Made by a program: the position numbers and the translations under genes. A DNA stretch of 64,000 bases. Origin: Kamptonema formosum PCC 6407 (lineage in GTDB: Bacteria; Cyanobacteriota; Cyanobacteriia; Cyanobacteriales; Microcoleaceae). Numbering within the stretch: the stretch's first letter is position 1; each line of letters begins with the position of its first letter. The notes beneath the pieces are model-generated. The model was not told where the DNA came from. It made no database searches and saw nothing but the letters and a program-made list of their open reading frames with translations. Below, piece after piece: positions 26,411-37,800 of this stretch. The DNA lies in assembly GCF_000332155.1 (NCBI RefSeq), contig NZ_KB235898.1:915499-979498 (forward strand), given 5' to 3'.

Positions 26411-26525
26411 TAATTCCATTATCTCTTGATAATTTTTAGATTTAGTTGCTACAGGCGCAGAGCGAGCTGATAAGAATTGCTCGCTCCCCGCTTTTTTTGC
26501 TTCTTAACTGTTCTATAACCAGTTT

Positions 26526-27134
26526 TTAGGCAATAGGAACAGTTGACTTCACTGACTCACGCTCGTGTAAGTGCTTAAACAACATTCCTAACCTGAGATA
26601 TTGCTGTTGCCAATCTTCGCCAAAACGCAAACTGTAGTATCCAAGTGCTGATACTGTTGCCACATCAACAGCAGTGAAAGTTTCACCTAATAGATAAGTA
26701 GAGGCAACTAATTGTTTATCCAAGACTGGTAATAACCGATCTATGGCTGCTTGACACTTAGCTTGAGCGGCAGAGTCAGCACGATCGCCTTTCTGTTTTT
26801 GATACCACAAACCAACTGCATTGTCAGCCAAAGTATCTGCTAATTCTTCCCACTGGCGACACTGAAGCCGGGCTTTCTTTTCGTGAGGATAAAAACTAGG
26901 CTCAGGATAAGTTTCGTCTAAATACTCTAAAATCAGTGTCGAATCCCAAACTGTCGTACCATCTTCATCTACTAATACAGGCACTTTGCCAATGGGAGAA
27001 ATACTGACAAATTCAGGGGATTTGTTAGCAATATCGGTGGCGATGAGTTCCACAGGCAAATTTTTCTCATCTAACAAAATCCTTACTTTTCGGGCGTAGG
27101 GTGAGCGCTGAGCATAATACAAAGTTCGAGTCAT
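26526..27134 (-). CDS. Glutathione S-transferase family protein
   Basis: A GST-fold protein of 202 residues. The N-terminal thioredoxin-like domain reads LYYAQRSPYARKVRILLDEK then VPVLVDEDGTTVWDSTLILE, with the cis-Pro (KVPVL) and the glutathione-binding DST pattern in place of the classic ES. The active residue region SPYARKV has Ser, as in zeta/beta-like classes. The C-terminal helical domain has LADNAVGLWYQKQKG and the capping-box-like FTAVDVATVSALGYY. It probably conjugates or reduces a small molecule using glutathione, but the substrate is unknown. It is monocistronic. Confidence 0.88.
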   Translation of the reverse strand: MTRTLYYAQRSPYARKVRILLDEKNLPVELIATDIANKSPEFVSISPIGKVPVLVDEDGTTVWDSTLILEYLDETYPEPSFYPHEKKARLQCRQWEELADTLADNAVGLWYQKQKGDRADSAAQAKCQAAIDRLLPVLDKQLVASTYLLGETFTAVDVATVSALGYYSLRFGEDWQQQYLRLGMLFKHLHERESVKSTVPIA

Positions 27135-27184
27135 AATTTGGGATTACTTATTCAAGTGAAAACCAGTATATACTGTTTCTCCGG

Positions 27185-27940
27185 CTACGAATCGCTTACC
27201 TCTTGATTGATTTGCTGCAAAATCTGCTCAATGCGGTTAGCTTGCCTAACTTTCCCTTGCTTGATAAATAAATCCCTGGCTTTCGTCAAATTAGCTACAG
27301 CTTCCTGTTGATTTTCTTTCTGTCCTTGCTGTAACAATGCCATACCTAAATTATTCAAAGCATCTGCATATTCACCATTAATTTTAATCGCTTGCCGCCA
27401 GACAGTAATTGCTTCATCCAACTGACTTTTATTAGCCAAAGCAACGGCTAAGTCGTTATGAGCTTTAGCGTGTTGGGGATTGCGTTCAATTGCTTGTCGA
27501 TATTGAGCGATCGCATCGTCTATCTTGTCCTGGCTTGATAGAACTGCCCCTAACTTATAGTAAGCCTCTGCCTGCTTAGGAAATCGCACAATTAACTGCC
27601 GGAAAAGAGCCTCTGCATTAGCGACGTTACCTTGGCCGTAGAGGTCATTTGCCATTCTCAAGCCGAAAGTATATCCCTTACCAATGACTTCGCACTTCTT
27701 AGAGGCATTAGCTGCTTGTTTGCATATTTTTACCTCGTCTCTGTCCATTTCATAAAATATTACCTCGCGAGCGGGCTGACCGCGCCTCGGTACGGTGTTT
27801 TGCGCGAGTTGCAAACTACCAGGCTTAGAGGAAGCGGGTGTGGCGATCGCAACAGCCGATATTTCCACCCCAGCCAAAATACTCAGGGCAATCCCAGTAA
27901 AATTGATAAGTGAGGCAACGCCCTTGTTGTTTTTCATCAT
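27185..27940 (-). CDS. Exported TPR-repeat protein
   Basis: A 251-residue protein with a cleavable signal peptide (KNNKGVASLINFTGIALSIL to about residue 35, with ASSKP after it), so it probably acts in the periplasm or lumen. A short spacer with two Cys (VKICKQAANASKKCEV) is followed by about four tetratricopeptide repeats: AEALFRQLIVRFPKQAEAYY, DAIAQYRQAIERNPQHAKAH, EAITVWRQAIKINGEYADAL and a last repeat with an insert. It is likely a protein-interaction scaffold. No operon partner. Confidence 0.85.
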   Translation of the reverse strand: MMKNNKGVASLINFTGIALSILAGVEISAVAIATPASSKPGSLQLAQNTVPRRGQPAREVIFYEMDRDEVKICKQAANASKKCEVIGKGYTFGLRMANDLYGQGNVANAEALFRQLIVRFPKQAEAYYKLGAVLSSQDKIDDAIAQYRQAIERNPQHAKAHNDLAVALANKSQLDEAITVWRQAIKINGEYADALNNLGMALLQQGQKENQQEAVANLTKARDLFIKQGKVRQANRIEQILQQINQEVSDS

Positions 27941-28042
27941 TTGTGGTAATAAAAAGTGAATATTTTAGAGCCTGAGCAAACTACCCTACCCTACTAGAAG
28001 CCAATTAGGGAGATATTCTAGCACTGGGTGAGAGATTTATCG

Positions 28043-28165
28043 CTAGGGGCTAGGGGCTAGGGGCTAGGGGCTAGGGGAAGCGTGAAAGAAGAGGAAGAAG
28101 GGAATAGCATCAGCAAGTTTGGTGGAACTCAGAACGTCTTAACCGCCTTGGCGGTTAATATACAG
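28043..28165 (-). repeat. Composite dispersed repeat, copy B (inverted)
   Basis: ctagggg tandem units, a GA-rich part with gggaatag, then ggtggaactcagaacgtctt followed by aaccgccttggcggtt. This is the reverse complement of the unit at 19659. It lies upstream of trpB, and nothing else is seen between 27941 and 28280. Confidence 0.75.
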
Positions 28166-28280
28166 AGCGATTAGCTAAAGGAATTACTCAAATTTTCTTG
28201 CGTCCAAATCCGCTGCGGCCGGTTTTAAACCCAACTTCAAAGTTCTACAATGAAATCTATCCAGTCATCCCCTCAAGTCC

Positions 28281-29528
28281 GTGACCACAACTCCCCTACG
28301 TCCTTCTACTGAAACCTCTGTACAGCGCCCTGACTCTCTGGGGCGATTTGGCAAATTCGGCGGTAAGTATGTCCCCGAAACCCTTATGCCTGCCCTATTT
28401 GAGCTAGAGGCAGCTTTCGAGCAATACCGCAATGACCCAGATTTTCAACAAGAATTACAACAACTGCTTAAGGATTATGTCGGACGACCAAGCCCTTTAT
28501 ATTTCGCCGAACGCCTGACAGCCCACTATACCAAACCCGATGGCTCTGGCCCGCAAATTTATCTCAAGCGTGAAGACTTAAACCACACCGGAGCTCACAA
28601 AATTAATAATGCTCTAGCTCAAGCGCTATTAGCAAAGAGAATGGGTAAACAGCGCGTGATTGCGGAAACGGGAGCGGGTCAGCATGGTGTGGCTACTGCC
28701 ACTGTATGCGCTCGCTTTGGCTTGGAGTGCGTCGTCTACATGGGCGTTCACGACATGGAACGACAAGCTTTGAACGTATTTAGAATGCGGCTGATGGGGG
28801 CCGAAGTGCGTCCAGTGGCGGCGGGTACGGGAACCCTCAAGGATGCAACTTCCGAAGCAATCCGGGACTGGGTAACGAATGTGGAGACAACTCATTATAT
28901 TCTCGGCTCGGTGGCGGGGCCTCACCCTTACCCGATGATGGTACGGGATTTTCACGCAATTATTGGTCAAGAAACGCGCTCTCAATGTTTGGAAAAATGG
29001 GGCGGTTTGCCTGATATTCTGTTGGCTTGTGTTGGTGGCGGCTCTAATGCGATGGGGCTCTTTCACGAGTTTGTCAATGAAGAAACAGTAAGGTTAATCG
29101 GTGTCGAGGCTGCCGGTGAAGGGGTTGATACGGAAAAACACGCGGCTACTTTGACAAAAGGAAGAGTTGGGGTATTGCACGGGGCGATGAGTTATTTGCT
29201 GCAAGATGAGGAGGGTCAAGTAATTGAGCCTCACTCGATTAGTGCGGGGTTGGATTATCCGGGAGTGGGGCCAGAACACAGCTTTTTGAAGGATATTGGT
29301 AGAGCGGAATATTACAGCGTCACTGATGATGAAGCTGTGGCAGCATTTCAGCGGCTTTCTCAGTTAGAGGGGATTATTCCGGCTTTGGAAACGGCCCATG
29401 CGATCGCCTATTTGGAAACTCTCAGTCCGCAGTTAAGTGGTAGCCCCCGAATTGTGCTTAATTGTTCTGGGCGGGGGGATAAAGACGTTCAGACTGTTGC
29501 CAAATTTCTCAACCCATCGAAGGATTAG
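28281..29528 (+). CDS. trpB: Tryptophan synthase beta subunit
   Basis: PLP-dependent beta subunit that condenses indole with serine in the last step of tryptophan synthesis. Hallmarks are [19 protein letters not shown] at the start, [15 protein letters not shown] with the PLP Lys, the [17 protein letters not shown] loop with the catalytic Glu, and the phosphate-binding [10 protein letters not shown]. The 415-residue length is normal for TrpB1. The start is a GTG at 28281. The alpha subunit gene is not adjacent, which is usual in cyanobacteria. Confidence 0.96.
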   Translation: MTTTPLRPSTETSVQRPDSLGRFGKFGGKYVPETLMPALFELEAAFEQYRNDPDFQQELQQLLKDYVGRPSPLYFAERLTAHYTKPDGSGPQIYLKREDLNHTGAHKINNALAQALLAKRMGKQRVIAETGAGQHGVATATVCARFGLECVVYMGVHDMERQALNVFRMRLMGAEVRPVAAGTGTLKDATSEAIRDWVTNVETTHYILGSVAGPHPYPMMVRDFHAIIGQETRSQCLEKWGGLPDILLACVGGGSNAMGLFHEFVNEETVRLIGVEAAGEGVDTEKHAATLTKGRVGVLHGAMSYLLQDEEGQVIEPHSISAGLDYPGVGPEHSFLKDIGRAEYYSVTDDEAVAAFQRLSQLEGIIPALETAHAIAYLETLSPQLSGSPRIVLNCSGRGDKDVQTVAKFLNPSKD

Positions 29529-29591
29529 CAATGCGGTTCGGGGCGGTAATAATATTAATTGTCACCGCCTCGATTAAATGAAGTGCTAATT

Positions 29592-30113
29592 ATGTCAAAA
29601 ATATTCGGTCGCTTGAGTTTGGGAGTGTTATTGTTGGTGGCTGGATGCGATATTCAAAATCTGGCAGACAAAATATCAGCTTTGCCTGCGACACCTGTGG
29701 CGACACCGACTTCTGAAATGTTAAGTCCAACTGCTTTGGAAAAGTCAGTTCACGAACAAGTGAATAAATATCGCGTATCTCAGAATTTGCCGCCTTTAAC
29801 TCTCGATCCGCGTATTATTGAACAGGCAAGGATTCACAGTCAAAATATGGCGAGTGGGAAGGTTCCTTTTAGTCATAACGGATTTGAGGAACGAGTTGAT
29901 GCGATTGGAAAGTCGATTTCCTATCGGGGAGCTTCGGAAAATGTTGCTTATAATTTAGGGTTTCAGGAACCAGATCGCAATGCTGTTGAAGGCTGGATTA
30001 ATAGTCCTGGCCATCGTAAAAACATGGAAGGAAATTATAATTTGACTGGTATTGGTATTGCCAAAAATGCGAAAGGAGAATACTATTTTACTCAGGTTTT
30101 TATTCGGAGTTAA
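29592..30113 (+). CDS. CAP-domain (SCP/PR1) lipoprotein
   Basis: A secreted or periplasmic CAP-superfamily lipoprotein. The ATG at 29592 gives an N-terminus with SLGVLLLVAGC, a good lipobox; the upstream TTG at 29559 is not needed. The CAP domain runs from about residue 45 to the end: VNKYRVSQNLPPLTLDPRII, ARIHSQNMASGKVPFSHNGF, SENVAYNLG, VEGWINSPGHRKNMEG and NLTGIGIAKNAKGEYYFTQV. The His and Glu of the CAP cavity (FSHNGF, SENV, PGHRKNM) are present. Function of bacterial CAP proteins is mostly unknown; a role in the cell envelope is likely. Confidence 0.9.
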   Translation: MSKIFGRLSLGVLLLVAGCDIQNLADKISALPATPVATPTSEMLSPTALEKSVHEQVNKYRVSQNLPPLTLDPRIIEQARIHSQNMASGKVPFSHNGFEERVDAIGKSISYRGASENVAYNLGFQEPDRNAVEGWINSPGHRKNMEGNYNLTGIGIAKNAKGEYYFTQVFIRS

Positions 30114-30298
30114 TTGTTAGTTGTTAGTTGTTATCTAGATAGAGTAATACTAATCCCTGCTTTTCTCCAACTATAACAGAAATAGTTCATACTATAAATT
30201 GCAGTTGCACTCAAATTAATGAATCCTCAAAATTTAAGAAATTGGGAAAGCTAATTGCTGCTACTGTACCTCATACAAAATCCGGGTTAGTCATCCCC

Positions 30299-31566
30299 CT
30301 GACGGGGTGACAACCCCGTCAAAAGCCTTACCTATAGCGCTTTGAGACGTTTTGTGGTAAAAAAAAATGGGCGATCGTTCTCAACAACCCCCAGAATAAT
30401 TAAATGCTTCCTTTATTTTACCAAAATTGCTTGTCAAGTCAACTCAAAAAAACTGAATACTTAACTCTTGCAATTGTTGTCTGCCTTTTACAAATACACA
30501 AACAGGTCAGTATTGAGAGACTAGCTACTGTTTGGTCATATCCTGTACTCTTTGAGAGTCGGAGGCGCAATCTTCAAAGATTTTTTAAGTTGCCAGTCTT
30601 GCGAATTGAAACCATCTGGTTTCCCTTGGTGAAATACATCTTGAACACGGCTTTTAAAAATCAGTCTGTGTTGATGCTAGCTATCGACCGCACTCAATGG
30701 CGACACAATAATTTATTTTTTATTAGTCTAATTTGGTCGCAAAGGGCTATTCCTTTATACTGGGAAATACTCCCCAAAAGAGGCAGTACGAATATTCAAG
30801 AACAACAAAATTTAATTACACCTGTTTTGGTCTTGCTACAAGATTATCAAATAATTATTCTAGGAGACAGAGAATTTGGTTCTGTCAAGCTGGCGCAATG
30901 GCTCTATGACGTAGGTGTCAAGTTTGTATTAAGAGTTAAACAAGAACGATACATACAATCTGAAAAAGAAGAATATCAACGTCTAAGCGAGTTAGGACTA
31001 ATACCAGGGACAGGCTTTTATAGAAGCGGGGTTAAAGTTACTAAGCAAAAAGGTTTTGGCAAATTTGATGTGGCAGGTTATTGGAAAAGAAAATACAAAA
31101 CTAACGGGGCTTCTGAAGGTTGGTTTCTGCTGACCAATGTAGGTAGTTTAAAATTGGCGATCGCGAGTTTTAAATGTCGGAGTGGAATAGAGGCTATGTT
31201 TAAAGACTGTAAGACAGGAGGCTATAATTTGGAAAATAGTCATGCCTGTTATGACCGCTTAAAGTCTTTAATTTTATTAATCGCGATCGCATACACTTGT
31301 GCAATTATTCAAGGTCATACAATCAAACAGATGGGGATTCAAAAATATGTGGGTCGGGTGCAGGAATTAGGGCGATCGATACGTCGTCATAGCAACTTTT
31401 GGATAGGTTTATATGGTGAATGTTGGGTGACAGGAAGTGAAGTTTGCCAAGATTTAGTAACTGAATTAATGAGGATTAGAAGTAATAAGCGACCATTTTT
31501 CAAGAAGGGGATAAGGGCTAGAACCTTGATTCTATCTACTCTTTGACGGGGTTGTCACCCCGTCAG
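30299..31566 (+). mobile_element. Complete IS4-type insertion sequence
   Basis: A 1268-bp element bounded by perfect 25-bp terminal inverted repeats (30299-30323 and 31542-31566). Each end is itself a near-palindrome (gacgggg/ccccgtc). It is flanked by a 9-bp direct repeat gtcatcccc (30290-30298 and 31567-31575), the target duplication. One transposase gene fills it. The perfect ends and target repeat indicate a recent insertion. Confidence 0.93.
30404..31546 (+). CDS. IS4 family transposase (DDE)
   Basis: Transposase of the element at 30299-31566, 380 residues. The DDE residues are visible: Asp in MLAIDRTQWRHNN, Asp in IIILGDREFGSVKLAQWL, and Glu in the IS4 signature F-KC-R-SGI-E-AMFKDC-K, a YREK box with Phe for Tyr. 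The C-terminus overlaps the right inverted repeat by 5 bases, as is common in compact elements. The frame is intact, so the element may still be active. Confidence 0.92.
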   Translation: MLPLFYQNCLSSQLKKTEYLTLAIVVCLLQIHKQVSIERLATVWSYPVLFESRRRNLQRFFKLPVLRIETIWFPLVKYILNTAFKNQSVLMLAIDRTQWRHNNLFFISLIWSQRAIPLYWEILPKRGSTNIQEQQNLITPVLVLLQDYQIIILGDREFGSVKLAQWLYDVGVKFVLRVKQERYIQSEKEEYQRLSELGLIPGTGFYRSGVKVTKQKGFGKFDVAGYWKRKYKTNGASEGWFLLTNVGSLKLAIASFKCRSGIEAMFKDCKTGGYNLENSHACYDRLKSLILLIAIAYTCAIIQGHTIKQMGIQKYVGRVQELGRSIRRHSNFWIGLYGECWVTGSEVCQDLVTELMRIRSNKRPFFKKGIRARTLILSTL

Positions 31567-31571
31567 GTCAT

Positions 31572-31818
31572 CCCCTTTATTAGTAATTCTATCGTCATTG
31601 TTCGCTGTGCTCCGAAATCGCAGAGATTAAGCGATTTCGGAGCACAGCGAACAATGACAATAAAGGGGTAATCGCGATGATGTCACTCTCGGTAGATAAT
31701 TTTCTGGAACGAATGGTTTTTCAGGCTTTCGCGTTGCGAAGCCTAAATTATTGAGAATAGCCAAAATCCAGCGATCGCAACCCGAAACCATTTTTCTCTG
31801 CTCAAAGTGACATCATCG
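31572..31818. repeat. Two adjacent long palindromes
   Basis: First: 27-base arms at 31594-31620 and 31632-31658 are perfect inverted repeats with an 11-base loop, framed by cccctttatt and aataaagggg. Second: arms cgatgatgtcact (31675-31687) and agtgacatcatcg (31806-31818) frame about 118 bases. The IS target site lies at the left edge of the first palindrome. Nothing else is seen between the IS and the next gene. Confidence 0.8.
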
Positions 31819-31845
31819 GGATAACCCACAAAGCAAGTTTATAGG

Positions 31846-34800
31846 CTAAATCCCTGCGTTTAGACCAAAATACAACGCCAGGTATTGAAGCACAGCTTCT
31901 TCATGACCTTGGAGTTCAGGAAAATAGGTCGCGATCGCACTCCGTACAGCATCTGCAAAAGTCACAAAGTCTTGAGTCTTAGTCTGCACAAAGGGTTCAA
32001 GCTTCTTGATCAACTCCCAATTACTCTCAATATTAGCCGCCCGAATCGCCTTTTCCAGGGGGGGAGCATTTGGGGCCGCAATCTCCGGTAAAATGCGACT
32101 GACAAAGGTGACACGGTGAAACACCCGCCAACAGGAGGGCTTTTTCTCACCTTGGTTAGCTTGACGCAGCGCGATCGCATTAGGATCGCTACTTTGTTCC
32201 AACCAAATCGGGTCTACCACTTTGCCAAAAAAGTCCTCAAAGTTTTCCGTTGTCGGTTCAAAATAGAAGGTCATAAAGCGGTAAGCATCCACTTTCCCCG
32301 GTTGTTTAATGGGATTCCCCTGGGAATCGTAAACTCCCAGTTCTTCGGGATGGTACAGTCCGTAATACTTCGCTTTCAGAGCTTCCGTATTGGCATAAAG
32401 TTGAATATCCCGCTCGACATCCACTTCCACTTCCAACGCAAAAGACTTCTCTGTATCCCGTCCCTTCGTTTTCGTCGTCGCCAAATGACCGCCAAACATG
32501 GCATCCAATTCAAAGCCAACGGATAACATACCGACGCTCAGCGAAAAATCTAATCCACCGCCAGCCATACCTTGGAAGGAATAGAAACCCGTTGTCGTTT
32601 CTGTGGTAGCTTCCATCACGTCCGTAGACTCAGAGAAAAAGCCTCCATCCGCAGTCCAAACATAGGTATTCACTAAATTCCGACTCGCTATCTGTTTTCC
32701 ACGCAATTCGTCCAAAGAACCCGTTGCTTGATAGCTCACATTCTGGAAAGTTGAATACTGATCGTAATAGGTTGCTAACTCCTGCCGTTGTCGCTCAATA
32801 CGTTTTTTGAGACTATAGGCTTCAATAGGCTTAAAGTAACTCCATTGTCCATAATTCGCCGCATTGGGATAGTGCGGATCGACTTGCACGCTGCCATCTT
32901 CCTTCAAGCCAACTTTCCCATCCAGAGTTCCCTGTTTTGTATAATTAGGATTAAGCGGGAAGGTAATAATATTCCAATCTTTGGGGATATCTGGATTGGG
33001 TAAGAACCGATAGGATACCAAGGCATTATTATGGGCCAACCGCAGGGCAAACACATCCATTGTATCCGACTGGACTAAGGCTAACCCCACATTCGCAGGA
33101 ATATAGCGACGACCCACATAGGAGTTAATTTCTGAGCCAATTTTCTCCCAAGCTCCCCAGGTTTGCAAACGGCTTACTTTGGTTGTGTTATAGCCATAAC
33201 TCACACTGGCTTCAGCTATCGTGCCTTGAGAAGAACTAAAAGCCGTTTTTAACCGCGCGCCTCCCTCCAGTTCCAGAACCTTTTTCTCGACACCCAAACC
33301 CACACTGACTTCATCTGATAAACCCACAGAGGCTTGCATCTCAATGGACATATCAAAACCACTTTCTTTAGAAGACGAGTAAACATACTGGACGCTATCT
33401 GACTCGACTAATTGAATCGCCGTGCCATCATAGGGGTCCATATCGACACTTGCTCCCGTAAGGTTTTCACTAGGTACAGGGGGTGCGCCTTCAATGTAGC
33501 CAATAATTTGGGGATCTGCTTGCACTTGTCCGATCCATTCAGTAATCAAATTCCCCACTTTATAGCCCGTCAATAAGTGCCATTGACCATTTTTGATATA
33601 GCTATAACAGCGTTTTTGAATGCCTATTAAATTGCCATCAATGTCGTACTGTAAATCGGAATACTCTTGCACCCCTGGGCTACAATGAATCTTATCGTGG
33701 AACTGAGTTTTCACACCCGCTAGGGCAGAACGAATAATAGCTGTATCTTCGCTAATCGGAGCTGTAGACAAAACAGACATTGGTTTAGCATCGTTCAAAC
33801 CCAGGGTTAAATGATTCCCAATCAACGATTGATCTAATAGGTCGGTCTGGCTTTCTAGATCGAAAGTATAATTAGCAATCAAGTCTTGTTTTTTCCCTTT
33901 AATGCGGCTAAACAAATTGTCTTGAATTTGTTCTTGGGTGCGGGCAATTTTCCAGATGCGAACTTCTTCCATCGTTCCCGCAAATGGTTCTAAGGGAATG
34001 CCTGTCTTTTGAGAAATTCCCCCTAATGTGAACTGTTTTTCACCCCAACTAACTTGAGGCGTAAAAGTTTCCATTGGCACGGGAATGCCATTTTGATAAA
34101 GGGTTAAACTAGAGCCTTGAGGATCGGGATTTTTAACCCATTGGGCGGCAATAATCACCGCATGGCTTTCTCCTTTCGAGTCGGAGGCAATATTGCCTTG
34201 ATTTTCTTCTAAACGCCACCAAGCCACTAGCCCTTTTTCTTGACCATTAATCTTGGTTCCCAAATTCGCTAGAGCTACTACAGTATTCCAGAGCCGAATC
34301 TCACTAATCACCCCTTGTAAGTAACTGGGTTGTGAACCTTGATAGGTTTTCCCCATTTCCAATTTTTGGGAATTGCGGTCTAAGTCTGCCCCTTTATAAA
34401 TTTCATACCCTGCCACTTTTTGATTGACATAAAAGCGAATATCTGCCCATTGATTGACGATCACATTAGGGAGATCGGCAGTTCCTTGATTTTTGACTTC
34501 CGTTTGATGTTGGCGGGTGACAGCGATTTTATAGAACTGTCCCACTTGTAACGTTTCACTGGATTTATAGATGTAGCTTTTTCCCTGTTTGTCTTCAAAG
34601 GCAAAGGCAATTTTGCCATCGGTGTCAATATAGAGGGAATAAGGCACATTTCGATCCGTGCCATCTCCCAATTTGCCTTTGGTCAAGATGCCTTGACGTT
34701 GACTTAATGTGTCAACTCGTAAGAAGGTTTCTAGGGTTAAATCTCGGTCTAAATCTAAGGTGGGATTGTGGTCGCATTCTAAGAAGCCGTTGCCCTTAAA

Positions 34801-37800
34801 TTGCAAGGCATAAGATTGGTTATATACGGCGGACAAATGATGCCATTGCGCCATAGGAGTAGCTTCTTTGGATTTTTGGAACAGGTTGCCAACGCCGGCA
34901 AAGCTATAAATTTGGCTTTCTTGAATCACGGAAGCAACTAGGGAGGGTTGCCCAAAGATGGTGCCGTTATAACCATTGGGAGAGTAGTCTTTGGCGATTC
35001 CTCCTGTAAATTGCCAATAGCCCATTAAACCTGCTTCATTGCCTACAAGTCGGCGATTCATGTCGCTTTGAATCTCGGCTTCAGAGCGCGCTTTATTCCA
35101 AATCTGAACTTCATCTAAACTCCCGTTATAGTAATAGCCTCCTGAAGCACTCGAGCCTAAACGGACTTTGGTTGTTTGTGTGATGGTTCGGGTTTTCCCA
35201 GTGCCACTGTGCCATAATTTCCCATTGAGATATATTTTCATCTCTCCGGTGGTGGCATTTTTGGTAAATGCCCAGTGCGACCAAACTCCTTTGAAATCAG
35301 AGGCTTGGGCTGCTTTTTCAATTCGATCAAAAGTGCCACTACTGTTGGCACAGTCAAAGGTAATGAGGCTGTTACTCCAAGGGAGGTGAATTGTGAGTAC
35401 CCTGCTGTTATTGGCATCTACAGCTTCCAGTACAAAGTGCTCATTAGGCAGTTTTGCTCCGCCTAATGCCCAAAAACTAATGGTAATTTCGTTCCCTGTG
35501 GGAATACTGGCGGGCGGAAGTTCGATATAGTCATCTACGCCATCAAATTGGAGGGCTGAGATGCAATTGCTACTCTTGGATTGAATCCCTAATGTATATT
35601 GGGACTGAGCAGAATTGTGATGAATTACGCGGCAGCTTTCTGCTAATTGTGCGGGACGAACCCACGTTTCTAGGGTTAAATCCCCTTTGGCATCGAATTG
35701 AGGAAGTTTAGCTGGCTCTCCAAGTCCCACATAGTCATCTTTGCCATCAAAGGACAAGGCGCGACCGGGTGATTCTGCCACCCATTGACAGGAGCGAGTG
35801 GTTTCGCTGTCGGCGACGGTGCTATTGACTACGTTTCCGCTACTACTGCCGGGTTGGAAGAAGAATTGCAGGGAACCGGTACTGAGGGAGTTGCTAGTAC
35901 GGTTGTTGGTCGTCCATGCGTCGTAGTCGTAGGGGATGAGATAGATGGCAGTGTCTGCGGGGGCGCTGAGGTTGGCAGGGGTGATGGGAATGCTATCTTC
36001 TGTGGCACTCGTGTCTTCACTGACAACGACTTTCCGATTTCCTAAAGAGAGGATGGAGCCTTGGGGGAGCGTTTGTTTGGCTTTTTGGCTCAAGGTCAAA
36101 CTGTTGATGGGTTTACCAACGGCAGGTTCTTTCAGTTTGCCAATAAAGATAGGCTGACTGGCTCCCCCATTGAGGACGTTGCTAAATTGTTGGACTTCTC
36201 GCGGCAGGTTGCGCCAAGTTTCTTCGAGTCCGGTGGATTGGTTGGTAATCTTGAGGGTGCAGGTTTCGGGGGTGGCACTGTCGGTAATGGTGAAGGTGGC
36301 GCGATCGCACTCGGGTTCAGCCGAGCGAGCTGTTGCACTCAGTTTACCGATTTCTACCTCTAATAAATACCGTGCTTTGGTGGTATTGGTATCGTAATAG
36401 GTAACAAAAAATTGATCGTCCAATCCTCGGAAATACAAGGCCACTTTCCCGGTCGCACTATTGACCAGTAAGGGAGTATCTTTGGTATAAGCAAAGTTGA
36501 GTAATCCCCCCGCTACAGTCAGGCCGCAAGGGTCTGTATGTAGCAAGGACATGGGCAGGGCAATTTCCCCTTGAATGCCAGAGCGCAATAATTCTAACTC
36601 GGTTTCTTTATTTTCCAGTTGAATTTTTTGCAGGGCTAACTGACTTTCTTTTTCCTTGAGTTTGTCGCGATCGGTGTAGAGTTTATTTAACTCATTAATC
36701 GTGTTGGTTAATTCAGTTTGTTTGTTCCGTAAGTTATTTTCGACATCTGTAATCTTAGAGGTCGCTCGCTCAGTTTTAGTAAAAGTGAAAACTCCTGTTT
36801 GCATAGGAGCGCTCAGGTTAGCCTGAATCGAGAAATTATAGTTATTGCCGCTACTCTTAGTAAGAGACAACATTCCCGCGACCCTTTCCCACCAATCATC
36901 TACCTTAAAAGAACCATCATAAATTAAGCCGCGTGAGCGATCGCTACTCCAGAAACTCGGTGCCTTTGTGGTTAAATGGTTAGATGGGCAAAGTCTTGTA
37001 GAACCCTGATAGCCACCCAAAAAAGTCCAATATTGACCATCATTATTATCATTTCTCGGCTGGTGCGATAAACTTCCATTGCCGTCTGCTGTCCAGTAGT
37101 TGCCATTGCCGTTCACCTGAATCCGACAAAAATAATTAAACATATCCTGTTTCTTATTATTTAAGTCGTCCGTTAATGACTTAACTTCTGCTTCTAACCT
37201 TGCCTTTTGTGCCTCCAAGATAATAATTCTTTGAGTGGCTGTTTTTAAGGCAGCAATCTCAATTTCCAACTGGTTAATACTAGCCTTTAAATTGGCAATA
37301 TCTTCCTGTAAACGGCTAACGGCATCTAAATCTTGGTTCGCTGCATTCCCTGCCTGGAGATTTGGCAGAGTGAGATTATCGGGAACTTGGGCAATTCTGC
37401 CTTCCCGTGAAACGGCGAAATCTAAGGCGGCAATAAAATGGCTATCGGTTGTTGCTGAACTTGGACTACTGGTGCCAAGGGTTAACATCACCCTGGCATT
37501 ACGTTTGACGGGTTTTTCTTGGCGATCGTACCCTGTGGAAACTTTTTCCTGTTGATGATACAGCAGGGCGGATAAACCCGAAGTAATATTCCGTTGCTCT
37601 GAACCGGATTGTAAGCTAAAGCTGGTACGTTGGAGTCCGGGACAATCGCCAATGGGGGCATCGGATTTAACCCAAGTTGCACCTTTAATGCTACCGTGAA
37701 TGGCGTTTTCAGTTTGGTCATAGAGGCGATCGCCAAATCCTTCATCAAAACGCCAATAGGCCCATAATCCTGGTTCATCCCCAACTAAACGCTGGTTCAT

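Noticed and set aside
35785-36363. Several overlapping frames opposite the giant gene
   Set aside because: They mirror the codon pattern of the LamG coding strand and have no domains of their own.
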